Source: Gemella haemolysans ATCC 10379 (GTDB taxonomy: Bacteria; Bacillota; Bacilli; Staphylococcales; Gemellaceae). From it: a DNA stretch of 64,000 nucleotides. Location of the stretch: NCBI RefSeq assembly GCF_000173915.1, contig NZ_ACDZ02000008.1:124001-188000 (forward strand), written 5' to 3'. This document shows positions 38,518-46,901 of this stretch, piece by piece (the first letter of the stretch is position 1; each line of letters starts with the position of its first letter). The position numbers were made by a program, and so were the translations under genes. Under the pieces are notes generated by a model, which saw only the letters and a program-made list of their open reading frames with translations, searched no databases and was not told the DNA's origin.

Positions 38518-39612
38518 TTACTTTCGTGTTATATAGTTTTCGATATTGTAATCTCGTGGATCTAATTCTATATCATTTCCTAAAATTATATTCGCTACAC
38601 TATAGCCAATTATCGGACCTGTAGTTAAACCAGAAGAACCAAGACCACTAATCGCATAAACATTTTCTAATGTCGGAACCTCACCAAAGAACGGAGAATA
38701 ATCACTAGTATAAGCCCTAATTCCAACACGTTCATTTATTATCTGTGCAGTTCTCAATTCACCTAAGAAGTTCTCCGCTTCTTCACCAAAAGCATCAAGT
38801 TGCTGTTTATCAACAGTTAAATCAAAGCCCATATCATTTTCGTGTGTCGCTCCAACACTAACAACACCTTTTTCAAATGGAATAATATCCAATTCACCCT
38901 CAGGCATAATAACAGGATAAGATCCTGTATTTTCATCAGAAACTTTATAATCTCTTAGTTGACCTTTTTGCGGACGAACATCAACATCAAAACCAAGAGG
39001 CGCTAGCATATCTTTTAACCACGCACCAGTCGCAAGAACAACAGTATCAAAAACCTGTCCATTAATCTCGTATTTATCCTCCACAACCTTTAGACTAACT
39101 TTTTCCCTAACGACATTAGCTTTCGAGGCAGTAAGTAAAGTATTAACGAATCTCTCTCCTTCTACACGTCCACCACCACTCGCGTACAATACATCTCCAT
39201 TATTATCAAAGCTAGGAATGATTTTTTGAACCTCTTCTTTTGAGATTATCTCTAAATTCCCTATCATCGGTGATAATTCTTTACGACTTTCAGCAAGTTC
39301 TTTTAACTCAGGTAGTTTATCTTCATTTTTTTTCAATAAATATACTCCACATTGTGAATAAAAGTCAGTATTATAGCCATCAATCTCTAAATCTTTAACT
39401 AATTTCAAATAAAAATCCGCACCAAGTCTCGCCATCTTATACCAAGGTTTATTACGTCTCTTAGAAAACCACGGACTTATAATCCCAGCAGATGCTTTAG
39501 TCGCTTGACCCAAACCATGATCAAAAACTACTATTTCATTTTTTTGTTCTTTTGACAAATAATAAGCACATGTAGCTCCTACTATTCCCCCACCTACTAC
39601 TGCTATTTTCAT
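38518..39612 (-). CDS. FAD-dependent amino acid oxidase/dehydrogenase (DAO family)
   Basis: The 364-residue protein begins with the dinucleotide-binding motif VVGGGIVGATCAYYLS and has GIISPWFSKRRNKPWY and the C-terminal FAD motif YAISGLGSSGLTTGPIIG. These are typical of glycine oxidase/D-amino-acid dehydrogenase relatives. It would oxidise a small amine or amino acid; the substrate is not identifiable. GCGAGG precedes the ATG. It is a single-gene unit. Repeat copy C abuts its stop codon and probably acts as transcription end. Confidence 0.85.
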   Translation of the reverse strand: MKIAVVGGGIVGATCAYYLSKEQKNEIVVFDHGLGQATKASAGIISPWFSKRRNKPWYKMARLGADFYLKLVKDLEIDGYNTDFYSQCGVYLLKKNEDKLPELKELAESRKELSPMIGNLEIISKEEVQKIIPSFDNNGDVLYASGGGRVEGERFVNTLLTASKANVVREKVSLKVVEDKYEINGQVFDTVVLATGAWLKDMLAPLGFDVDVRPQKGQLRDYKVSDENTGSYPVIMPEGELDIIPFEKGVVSVGATHENDMGFDLTVDKQQLDAFGEEAENFLGELRTAQIINERVGIRAYTSDYSPFFGEVPTLENVYAISGLGSSGLTTGPIIGYSVANIILGNDIELDPRDYNIENYITRK

Positions 39613-39706
39613 AAGATACCTCGCTTTTTTTAATAAATCTACTAATTAAAATTATAACTCAAAAAATTTATAGAGTAAATACAGATATTACCCTCTCTAC
39701 CCTCAT

Positions 39707-40008
39707 CTATTGAGGAATATTTTTTCTATTTACTCTTATTTTCTTTATCCTGTTACCTTCCGTTATACCTTTCATAGTATAACTACCATCTATTTTATAA
39801 CTTTTTATTTTCCCTTCTGGTGTCAGAGCTTTTCTATCCAATAATTTTAGTATATGTTCTAGCCCTGTTTTCGCCTCTTCTCCATGTACCATCTTTTCTA
39901 CTTGGTCTGCATCTTTTTTCTCTTGATATTCATTCCAATATTTTTTACCTGTTATTAATACGCTATTATTGCTATTACCAATACTATACTTATCAATACT
40001 TTCTTCAT
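39707..40008 (-). pseudogene. DUF1310-like small secreted protein gene, frameshifted
   Basis: From the ATG at 40006-40008 (AGGATAGG upstream) an N-terminal membrane segment MKKVLISIVLVIAIIA is read. The next in-frame codons lead to TAA, but after a one-base shift (near 39960) the reading continues through VLITGKKYWNEYQ to the conserved part EEAKTGLEHILKLLDRKALTPEGKIKSYKID and ends at 39707. That last block matches my memory of DUF1310, a family of small secreted proteins often found in tandem sets. The missing base could be a true mutation or a sequencing error. Only this single copy is present. Confidence 0.65.
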
Positions 40009-40109
40009 TTTCCTATCCTTCCTTTTCTACTAACTTTTCTAACCATAGTCGCCCTTTATTATTATTGCATGGAAATATGTTTTGTATTTCTATATATTAT
40101 TCTTTTTCT

Positions 40110-40115
40110 ATTATA
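40110..40115 (-). promoter_or_regulatory. Extended -10 upstream of the DUF1310-like gene
   Basis: Minus strand TGATATAAT about 100 bases before the ATG; -35 is only T-rich. Confidence 0.4.
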
Positions 40116-40137
40116 TCATATTTCTCACCATAAAAAA

Positions 40138-40179
40138 TAGAACACCAAATCTCACTTATTAATTGAAATTGATGTTCTA
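40138..40179 (-). terminator. Minus-strand terminator without an annotated upstream gene
   Basis: Stem TAGAACACCAA with TTGATGTTCTA (one G-T pair) is followed on the minus strand by TTTTTT (40132-40137). The sequence to its right on the minus strand holds no gene, only the leader of pepF on the other strand. Confidence 0.5.
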
Positions 40180-40365
40180 CTTTACGATACTCCTATTCCT
40201 CTTATGTCTACTTCTCCTGCACTATTTTTCAACACTTCTTTCATTCTACCCTAAAATAAATAATTAGCTTTACCTATCTACTATTATGTATTATAATTAT
40301 TATTAAGTTGCTTATAGGCAACTATCAATCGATATAATTCGACTTATTTACGCAGGAGGTAAACT

Positions 40366-42174
40366 ATGACTGAAATGAAATTAATACCAAGAAAAGAAGT
40401 TGAAGAGAAATATACTTGGGATATGACTCTTCTATACAAAACTGATGAAGATTTTAAAGCGAGCCTTGAGAATATTAAAAAAGAAATCTTAGATTTCAAG
40501 GCTACTTACGAAGGAAAATTAACAGATCACGCTACTTTAGATACTGCCATTAAAAAATACGAAGAACTTTATGAAGAATACTATAAACTATCTCACTACG
40601 CTGAGTTACCAATGGCGGTAGATAGATTTAATGACAATGTAGTGCAAAATGTAACACTATTTGAAGATGTTTCTACTTTATGGGCAGGAAATTTAAGTTT
40701 CTTCGATACTGAACTTGTAGAACTAGATGAACAATTCATTAAAGATTTCGTGAAAAACTATCGCCCTGATTTAGAATACTACTTCGAAAAAATCGTTCAG
40801 GAGAAAAAACATACATTATCAAAAGAAGCTGAACAAGTAATCGCAAACTACGAGAGCCTTCCTGGTTATTTCAATCTATACGAGGTAACTAAACACGAAG
40901 ATATGCAATTCGACAGCTTCGAAGCAAATGGAAAAACTTTCGAAAATAGCTTCGTACTATACGAAAACTTACACGAAATGGATAATGATACTGAAGTGCG
41001 CCGTAATGCTGCGAAAAGTTTTTATAAAACATTAAATGCTTATAAGAATACTTCAGCAAATGAGTATATTTCACAAATCAAAAAAGAAAAAATGCTTGCT
41101 ACAATGCGTGGTTATGATAGTGTTATCGACTACCTATTAGCCGCTCAAGATGGTAACCGCGAACTATATGATCGTCAAATCCGTACTCTTATGACAGATT
41201 TAGCACCTCATATTCGACGTTACATTAAACTTCTAGCTCGTGAACACAAAATTGAAGATATGCAGTTTGCAGACTGTAAAATTAACCTTGATCCAGATTT
41301 CGAAGTTGATATGACTATCGACGAATCTCGTTCTTACCTTAAAAAAGCACTTGGTGTTCTTGGTGAGGACTATGTTAAAATGATTGATGAAAGCTATGAC
41401 AAACGTTGGACTGACTTCCCTCAAAACATCGGGAAAAGTACTGGTGGATTCTGTGCAACAGTTCCTAATGTAGCTGGATTTATCCTACTTTCTTGGACTG
41501 GAAAAATGAATGAAGTTTTCGTTCTTGCTCACGAGCTTGGACATGCATATCACTTCATGAGTACAGGAAAACACCAAACAATGTTAAACAACGATTGTCC
41601 ACTTTACTTCGTTGAAGCTCCATCAACTTGTAATGAGGTTATCGTATCTAACTATCTACTAAAAACTAATACTGATGCTCGTTTCAAACGTTGGGTTATC
41701 AGCAACATGATTAGTAGAACATACTTTCACAATATGGTAACACACTACTTAGAAGCTGTTTATCAAGATAGAATCTACAAAATGGTAGATAACAATGAAA
41801 TGTTAACTGCTGATGTTCTTTCTGAAGTAAAACGCAACGTTATGGAAGAGTTCTTTGGAGATAGTTTAGTAGTTAATGAAGGTGCAGAGCTTACTTGGAT
41901 GAGACAACCTCACTACTACATGGGATTATATCCATACACTTACTCTGCAGGATTAACAATTGGTACAGCTATCGCTAATAAAATCGATAATGACAGTTCT
42001 TATGCTGACACTTGGTTAAATGTTCTTTCTAAAGGAAGTAGCATGTCAGCACTAGATCTTTCTAAACTTGCAGGTTGTGATGTAAGTACTGATGAACCAC
42101 TTAAAGAAGCAATTGCTTATGTTGGTCACCTAGTAGATGAACTTTACAACTTAACAGATGAATTAAATAAATAA
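40366..42174 (+). CDS. pepF: Oligoendopeptidase F
   Basis: The 602-residue M3B metallopeptidase has the zinc motif HELGHAYH (about 387-394) with the downstream glutamate in EAPSTCNEV. Domain content and length match PepF, a cytoplasmic enzyme that hydrolyses peptides of about 7-17 residues. CAGGAGG lies eight bases before the ATG. It is a single-gene unit; repeat copy D begins at the base after its stop codon and probably ends the transcript. Confidence 0.95.
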   Translation: MTEMKLIPRKEVEEKYTWDMTLLYKTDEDFKASLENIKKEILDFKATYEGKLTDHATLDTAIKKYEELYEEYYKLSHYAELPMAVDRFNDNVVQNVTLFEDVSTLWAGNLSFFDTELVELDEQFIKDFVKNYRPDLEYYFEKIVQEKKHTLSKEAEQVIANYESLPGYFNLYEVTKHEDMQFDSFEANGKTFENSFVLYENLHEMDNDTEVRRNAAKSFYKTLNAYKNTSANEYISQIKKEKMLATMRGYDSVIDYLLAAQDGNRELYDRQIRTLMTDLAPHIRRYIKLLAREHKIEDMQFADCKINLDPDFEVDMTIDESRSYLKKALGVLGEDYVKMIDESYDKRWTDFPQNIGKSTGGFCATVPNVAGFILLSWTGKMNEVFVLAHELGHAYHFMSTGKHQTMLNNDCPLYFVEAPSTCNEVIVSNYLLKTNTDARFKRWVISNMISRTYFHNMVTHYLEAVYQDRIYKMVDNNEMLTADVLSEVKRNVMEEFFGDSLVVNEGAELTWMRQPHYYMGLYPYTYSAGLTIGTAIANKIDNDSSYADTWLNVLSKGSSMSALDLSKLAGCDVSTDEPLKEAIAYVGHLVDELYNLTDELNK

Positions 42175-42352
42175 GGAGTGACTCAAAAATCGTTATTTCG
42201 TAGAAATCGATTTTGTCGAGTCACCCTTGCACAGTTTATTAGATATCTAAAAAGATTCTATAAAGCAAATTTAGATATCAATAAACCACTGCGTCTATGA
42301 GGAGTGACTCGATAATATTGATTGTAAAAAATTAATTTCGTCGAATCACTCC
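42175..42352. repeat. Dispersed structured repeat, variant copy D
   Basis: It has the first hairpin (42175-42226) and the middle stem (about 42235-42288) like copies A-C. After CACTGCGTCTATGA, the terminal part is replaced by a second, diverged first hairpin (42301-42352, GGAGTGACTCGATAA...CGAATCACTCC). Confidence 0.8.
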
Positions 42353-42412
42353 TATTCTATTATATATAACTATGATATACTTTAACAAAGTAGTAATTTG
42401 AAGGAGTTTTAT

Positions 42413-43156
42413 ATGCATAACAGTTGGAATGAAGTAATAAAAAATTATCCAAAAATAGATGAACTTAATGAATTGATAAAAAAAATAGATGAAAAACGTC
42501 TTACTACAACAATCTACCCTCCAAAAGAGCAAGTTTTTAGAGTTTTTGACTTAGCATTAGAAGATATTAAAGTCGTAATATTAGGGCAAGATCCTTATCA
42601 TAATCCTGAACAGGCATGCGGATTAAGCTTCTCTGTAAATGATGGCGTACCTCTTCCTAAAAGTCTTATAAATATTTATAAAGAGCTTCATGATGATTTA
42701 GGGATAAATCCGGCAAAAACAGGAAATCTTGAATCTTGGTTTAATCAGGGGGTATTTCTTCTTAATGCGGTTCTTACTGTTGAAAAGAATTCTCCTGCGA
42801 GTCACAGCAAGATGGGATGGGAAAATTTTACAGATTATATAATTGAAACTATTTCTGAAAAAAATGAAAATGTAGTCTTTGTTTTATGGGGAGCTTACGC
42901 AAGAAGTAAAAATAAACTAATTGATCCTTCAAAACATTTGATTATTGAATCGGCACATCCAAGTCCATTATCCGCATACCGTGGCTTTTTCGGAAGCAAA
43001 GTTTTCTCTCAAATTAATGATTATTTAGACTCTCACGGCAGAGGAAATATAGACTTTGAATTGAAAATGAAAACAAATGAGCAAATTTCATTTTTTAAAA
43101 TATTTTTAAAAAATTTTAAGTATATTTTAAGTAAGAGATATATAATGAGTACCTAA
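42413..43156 (+). CDS. ung: Uracil-DNA glycosylase with C-terminal extension
   Basis: The 247-residue family 1 enzyme removes uracil from DNA. It has the catalytic motif VILGQDPYHNPEQACGLSFSV (Asp and Tyr present), FLLNAVLTVE, and the DNA-binding HPSPLSAYRGFFG. The start is the ATG at 42413 with AAGGAG upstream. Most bacterial Ung proteins end shortly after the segment SKVFSQINDYL; here about 29 extra residues, rich in Lys/Phe/Ile and ending IMST, follow. This may be a lost stop codon or a genuine extension. Confidence 0.93.
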   Translation: MHNSWNEVIKNYPKIDELNELIKKIDEKRLTTTIYPPKEQVFRVFDLALEDIKVVILGQDPYHNPEQACGLSFSVNDGVPLPKSLINIYKELHDDLGINPAKTGNLESWFNQGVFLLNAVLTVEKNSPASHSKMGWENFTDYIIETISEKNENVVFVLWGAYARSKNKLIDPSKHLIIESAHPSPLSAYRGFFGSKVFSQINDYLDSHGRGNIDFELKMKTNEQISFFKIFLKNFKYILSKRYIMST

Positions 43157-43179
43157 ACAAAAGTAATGAAATTTCATTC

Positions 43180-43453
43180 TTAACGACACTTGTCGTTTCT
43201 CCCTTTTAAGTTTGAAATTATTTTTGTTTAAACCAATATTTCGGTTAATTCTTTATGATATTAACAGATAATAAAACTTTTTAATTTTTTTCATAATGTG
43301 GCTTGTCGCTCCCTAGGCAAGCCATTCTCCCTTTTAAAGAGTTGAAAGACTCTTTTGTTATTTGTATATAAGATTAGATATAAACAAGCAAGAAATTGCT
43401 TAGAACTTAATTTAGTTCACCCGAAAAACGTGTTCCCCAAACACGTTTTTTTA
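43180..43453 (+). ncRNA. Candidate small RNA or structured 3' region after ung
   Basis: The region has two similar modules: a hairpin (ACGACA/TTGTCGT at about 43182-43196; GGCTTG/CAAGCC at about 43302-43325), each followed by TTCTCCCTTTTAA. A third hairpin AAAGAGT/ACTCTTT and a strong terminator at 43424-43453 follow. C-rich single-stranded TCTCCC motifs that can pair with ribosome binding sites are typical of Firmicute sRNAs such as RsaE. Whether it is an independent transcript or the ung 3' UTR is unknown, and no clear promoter was found. Confidence 0.35.
43424..43453 (+). terminator. Strong intrinsic terminator
   Basis: AAAACGTGTT, loop of five bases starting CCCC, AACACGTTTT, with the T-run reaching TTTTTTT. 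Confidence 0.85.
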
Positions 43454-43469
43454 TTATATTTTAAAACAA

Positions 43470-43499
43470 AAAAACCTCAGACATATGTCTGAGGTTTTT
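43470..43499. terminator. Palindromic terminator of the sunset-like gene
   Basis: A 30-bp perfect palindrome (AAAAACCTCAGACAT and its complement), ten bases past the stop at 43509 on the minus strand. Confidence 0.8.
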
Positions 43500-43508
43500 C
43501 ATCATTTA

Positions 43509-44147
43509 TTATGCAGCTCTTCTATACCCTGATTTTTGGGCTGCCTCTTCTGAATTGAAGACTAATAGGTTTTTAGCTGCAATATTATTGTAAGAAGGAT
43601 GTGTTGGTGTATAGTAATAACCACTCTTTTTACTAGCTCTAACAATAACCTTTCTAGGTTGTTGCCCCTGTTGTTGTGGTTGTTCATTTTGAGCTACTTG
43701 AACAACTTCTTTTTTCTCACTATCACTTTCATCTATTCTTTTTTTAGATGGGGATGGCGGAGCTATTTGTTGTTCTTTATGTTCTGTTGAATTTTCTTCT
43801 TTTTTCTCTTCAGAAGATTGTTCTTCTACTTTTTTATCACGCTCTTCTTTTTTCTCTTGGAAAGTTTTTCTTTGTTCTTCTTTTCTAGCTTCACTAAAAT
43901 GATTTGTCATTAGCATTGTTAACATCATAACAAGTGCACTTACAGCACCTAAGACAACTTTTTTCAAACGCGTTTTTCGTTGAATAAGTTTCACAATAGG
44001 TGGACATAATAGTATAAAACTTAATACAAATACGACAATAGCGTATCTAATACCATGAGTAAACACCATGCTAAGTGATATTATCATAAATACTAAAAAG
44101 ATAAACCACAAAATAACTTGTCCATGTTCTTTCATGAATTTATTCAC
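43509..44147 (-). CDS. Membrane protein with C-terminal sunset-like domain
   Basis: The 212-residue protein has three or four N-terminal hydrophobic segments (about 10-85), then a highly charged, Glu/Lys/Gln-rich linker (about 88-165). A C-terminal module of about 40 residues follows: SGYYYTPTHPSYNN, then LLVFNSEEAAQKSGYRRA. That ending, with [F/Y]xSEEEAxxxGYR, is like the sunset/Ada-zinc-type module often found at the end of secreted or membrane proteins, although its usual cysteines are absent. Function unknown. GGAGAAAT precedes the ATG. Confidence 0.65.
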   Translation of the reverse strand: MNKFMKEHGQVILWFIFLVFMIISLSMVFTHGIRYAIVVFVLSFILLCPPIVKLIQRKTRLKKVVLGAVSALVMMLTMLMTNHFSEARKEEQRKTFQEKKEERDKKVEEQSSEEKKEENSTEHKEQQIAPPSPSKKRIDESDSEKKEVVQVAQNEQPQQQGQQPRKVIVRASKKSGYYYTPTHPSYNNIAAKNLLVFNSEEAAQKSGYRRAA

Positions 44148-44289
44148 AATATTTCTCCTTAAAAATAATCACTTATCTATTTTAACACTTTCTTAGCTAA
44201 TAGACAATTATTTTTATAAATAACTTTAACTTTCATGAAATTTAAACCTTTTCAAATGAAATTATCCCTTATATTCTATTCTTTTAAAA

Positions 44290-44435
44290 AAGTTTATATA
44301 TGAATTCATAGTCTTAACAGTGATTTATCAATATCTAAATTCACTTTAAAAAGTTTTTAGATATATAATAATCTTAGTAGAGGGTGAGTCAACAAAATTG
44401 ATTGATCCGATATCATGATTTTTGAATCACTTACT
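44290..44435. repeat. Degenerate copy E of the dispersed repeat (inverted)
   Basis: It keeps ATTCATAGTCTTAACAGTGATTTATCAATATCTAAATTC, the middle stem and a first-hairpin relic ending TTTTTGAATCACTTAC, five bases from the thiolase stop. Many substitutions mark it as an old copy. Confidence 0.65.
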
Positions 44436-44439
44436 GTAA

Positions 44440-45618
44440 TTATTTTCTAGAAACAACCATAGAGATACCTTGACCTCCACCTATGCAAAGTGAGCATAGT
44501 CCTTTTTCTTTGTTGTCTTTAATTAGTGCATGTACTAGTGTAACTAAGACACGACAACCACTCGCTCCTATTGGATGTCCTAACGCTATTGCACCACCAC
44601 GCGTATTAACCTTAGTCGAATCTAGGTTTAATAGACGTGTTACAGCTATAGATTGTGCCGCAAAAGCTTCGTTCATTTCAAATAAATCAATATCTTCTAT
44701 ATTTAAACTTAATTTTTCTAGTACTTTTTGTGTTGCAGGTACTGGCCCTAGTCCCATTACCTTATTATCTAAACCTGTTGAAGCATAACCTTCAATGTAA
44801 CAAATAACATCTAAACCTAGTTCTTTGGCACGTTTTTCACTCATTAGAATAACACAAGCAGCTCCATCATTAATTCCCGAGGCATTCCCCGCTGTCACAG
44901 TTCCATCTTTTTTGAAAGATGGTCTCAGTTTAGCTAGACTTTCTAAGCTACTATTAGCACGAACGTATTCATCTGTATTAAATATAATCTCCTCACGTCT
45001 AGTTTTAATAGTTATAGGTACAATTTCATCAATAAATAGATTATTCTCAATCGCTGAAGCCGCCTTTTTTTGACTCGCTAGAGCAAATTCATCTTGTTCT
45101 TCTCTTGTAATACCGTATTGCTCTGCGATATTTTCGGCAGTAATACCCATGTGATAATTCTCAAAAGCATCTGTCAAACCGTCATTAATTATAGTATCTT
45201 CTAATTCAAAGCTACCAAGTTTTTGACCAAAACGAGCATTTTTCGTATAATGTGGCGCCGCACTCATATTCTCTACTCCACCACAAACTACGATATCATT
45301 GTCTCCTACCATAATAGATTGAACCCCAAGAACAACGCTCTTTAGTCCTGATCCACAAACTTTATTGACAACAAAGGCGCTTTTCTCTTTTGGAATACCT
45401 GCATTAACAGCAATTTGTCTTGCTACATTCTGCCCAAGACCAGTCTGCAATACATTACCGAATATAATTTCATCAACAAGATTTGGATCAAGATTTACAC
45501 TTTCTAATGCTTGTTTTACAAGATCCCCACCGATTTTCGCTGCAGAGATATCTTTTAAACTTCCTCCAAAACTTCCTATAGCAGTTCTTTTCGCACTTAC
45601 AATAGCAACTCTATTCAT
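44440..45618 (-). CDS. Acetyl-CoA acetyltransferase (thiolase)
   Basis: The 392-residue enzyme joins two acetyl-CoA to acetoacetyl-CoA. It has the nucleophilic cysteine in [12 protein letters not shown] (about 88), NEAFAAQS, the [10 protein letters not shown] histidine motif and the C-terminal CIGGGQG cysteine. With mvaS and mvaA at 51017-53466 it would provide the first step of the mevalonate pathway, although it is not in their operon. GGAG lies about 12 bases before the ATG. A degenerate repeat copy marks its 3' end. Confidence 0.93.
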   Translation of the reverse strand: MNRVAIVSAKRTAIGSFGGSLKDISAAKIGGDLVKQALESVNLDPNLVDEIIFGNVLQTGLGQNVARQIAVNAGIPKEKSAFVVNKVCGSGLKSVVLGVQSIMVGDNDIVVCGGVENMSAAPHYTKNARFGQKLGSFELEDTIINDGLTDAFENYHMGITAENIAEQYGITREEQDEFALASQKKAASAIENNLFIDEIVPITIKTRREEIIFNTDEYVRANSSLESLAKLRPSFKKDGTVTAGNASGINDGAACVILMSEKRAKELGLDVICYIEGYASTGLDNKVMGLGPVPATQKVLEKLSLNIEDIDLFEMNEAFAAQSIAVTRLLNLDSTKVNTRGGAIALGHPIGASGCRVLVTLVHALIKDNKEKGLCSLCIGGGQGISMVVSRK

Positions 45619-45721
45619 GTTTTTTTTCTCCTAAATTTAGTTTACTAGTATATTTTACTATAAAAATCACACTTCATCAAATAATGTAACAAAACTATGT
45701 TAATCCTAAAAATCACACTAA

Positions 45722-45771
45722 TGTAACATTCGTTAAATATTTTCGTAACATAAATGTAATATATTTGTAAT
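45722..45771 (+). promoter_or_regulatory. Array of five WalR-like boxes
   Basis: Hexamers TGTAAC, TTAAAT, CGTAAC, TGTAAT, TGTAAT start at 45722, 45733, 45744, 45755 and 45766, an exact 11-bp period. The last two match the WalR (YycF/VicR) consensus TGTWAH-N5-TGTWAH fully. The array ends six bases before the -35 of the lipoprotein gene. Confidence 0.65.
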
Positions 45772-45777
45772 AAAACA

Positions 45778-45806
45778 TTGTTTTTTGTAATTTAAGGATG
45801 TATAAT
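45778..45806 (+). promoter_or_regulatory. Promoter of the lipoprotein gene
   Basis: TTGTTT (45778-45783), 17 bases, TATAAT (45801-45806). Confidence 0.7.
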
Positions 45807-45844
45807 ATAAATATAAAGAAGTTATATAAAAGAAGGTGGATAAT

Positions 45845-46693
45845 ATGAACAAACTTCTAAAAACAACAGGTATATTTATTTTAGGAATAGGGCTTATAAC
45901 TAGTTGTACAGATAAGGTAGCACAAAAAATTGATAGTAACAATAATAATATAGCTAGCGAAGTAGCAACTACTGAAGAAACAACAACTTCTTTAGCTAAC
46001 CTACAAAAAGAAGTTGAACATATTAAACAAACAGATAGTAACGTTAGTTCAAATATTATTAATAACAAACCTACAACTCAGGTAGCAACTCCTGCTAGAA
46101 AAAACACTACAATACAACAAACTACTCAGACTGGAAAACATGACTTAACTAAAGCCGGAGAGATTTTACAACCTATGGCATACGGAATGTTAAACTTAAA
46201 AGGTAGCAGTACTGCTAATGTAGTTCGATTTATCGCTAGTAATGATGGTAGCGATAATGTGGTAAAACTAATAAACTTGACTAAAGTATTGGACTTACTA
46301 AACACATACAATGCACAAACATTCCATAAACAAGACGTACTACAAAGATTACAAAATGATAAAAAAATTGAATTTGTTCAATTAAATAATAGAGTTACTG
46401 ATTTTAGCAAACAAAACTTAGAAAAATTGATGAATCATAAAAATAAAGTTGTATACTTCGCAAAAGATCAAGTCTTCTTAGTTAAAAGTGATATTGGTTA
46501 CGGTGGGGCCACTGACGCAATCTTCATGCCGGTGGAAAAATGGGAAGTTAAAGGAGACAGAGTTCTTATTCCATACGAAAATATCGCTACTAGAAAACCT
46601 GTAGGTATGATGACACTTCGCTTAAACAATAAAAACTACGAAAGCGGAGCAAATAGAACAATGTATTACGTAGAAAAATTCGAATTATATTAA
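45845..46693 (+). CDS. Secreted lipoprotein of unknown function, probable WalR target
   Basis: The 282-residue precursor has a lipoprotein signal peptide MNKLLKTTGIFILGIGLITSC with the lipidated cysteine at 21. A low-complexity Asn/Thr-rich linker (about 25-95) follows, then a folded domain (about 100-282) ending MYYVEKFELY. No family was recognised. I chose the ATG at 45845 because GAAGGTGGA lies upstream and the signal peptide starts there. The upstream array of WalR-like boxes suggests a cell-wall-related role, since WalR regulons are dominated by wall enzymes and secreted proteins. It is followed by its own terminator. Confidence 0.75.
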   Translation: MNKLLKTTGIFILGIGLITSCTDKVAQKIDSNNNNIASEVATTEETTTSLANLQKEVEHIKQTDSNVSSNIINNKPTTQVATPARKNTTIQQTTQTGKHDLTKAGEILQPMAYGMLNLKGSSTANVVRFIASNDGSDNVVKLINLTKVLDLLNTYNAQTFHKQDVLQRLQNDKKIEFVQLNNRVTDFSKQNLEKLMNHKNKVVYFAKDQVFLVKSDIGYGGATDAIFMPVEKWEVKGDRVLIPYENIATRKPVGMMTLRLNNKNYESGANRTMYYVEKFELY

Positions 46694-46706
46694 AAAAAAT
46701 AAAGGG

Positions 46707-46737
46707 CATCGTCATTTTACATGGCGATGTTTTTTTA
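46707..46737 (+). terminator. Terminator of the lipoprotein gene
   Basis: Stem CATCG-CAT with ATG-CGATG, then a run of seven T. Confidence 0.75.
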
Positions 46738-46789
46738 CGTTAAGTTAAAATCGATATCCTGGGAACATCTTTACTGAAATAATATAAAA

Positions 46790-46830
46790 ATAGGTAACCG
46801 ACTTAAGTTCTACTTTTGCCAGTTACCTAT
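46790..46830 (-). terminator. Terminator of the Asp23/CsbD operon
   Basis: ATAGGTAAC pairs with GTTACCTAT; on the minus strand TTTTTATATT follows. A very similar hairpin (50282-50325) follows the other CsbD gene. Confidence 0.65.
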
Positions 46831-46901
46831 ATAGATTCCTATTTAATATTACTGAGATTTACTAGTTTTCTAATAAAAGAATTTGATAAATAATAGTCTT
46901 A

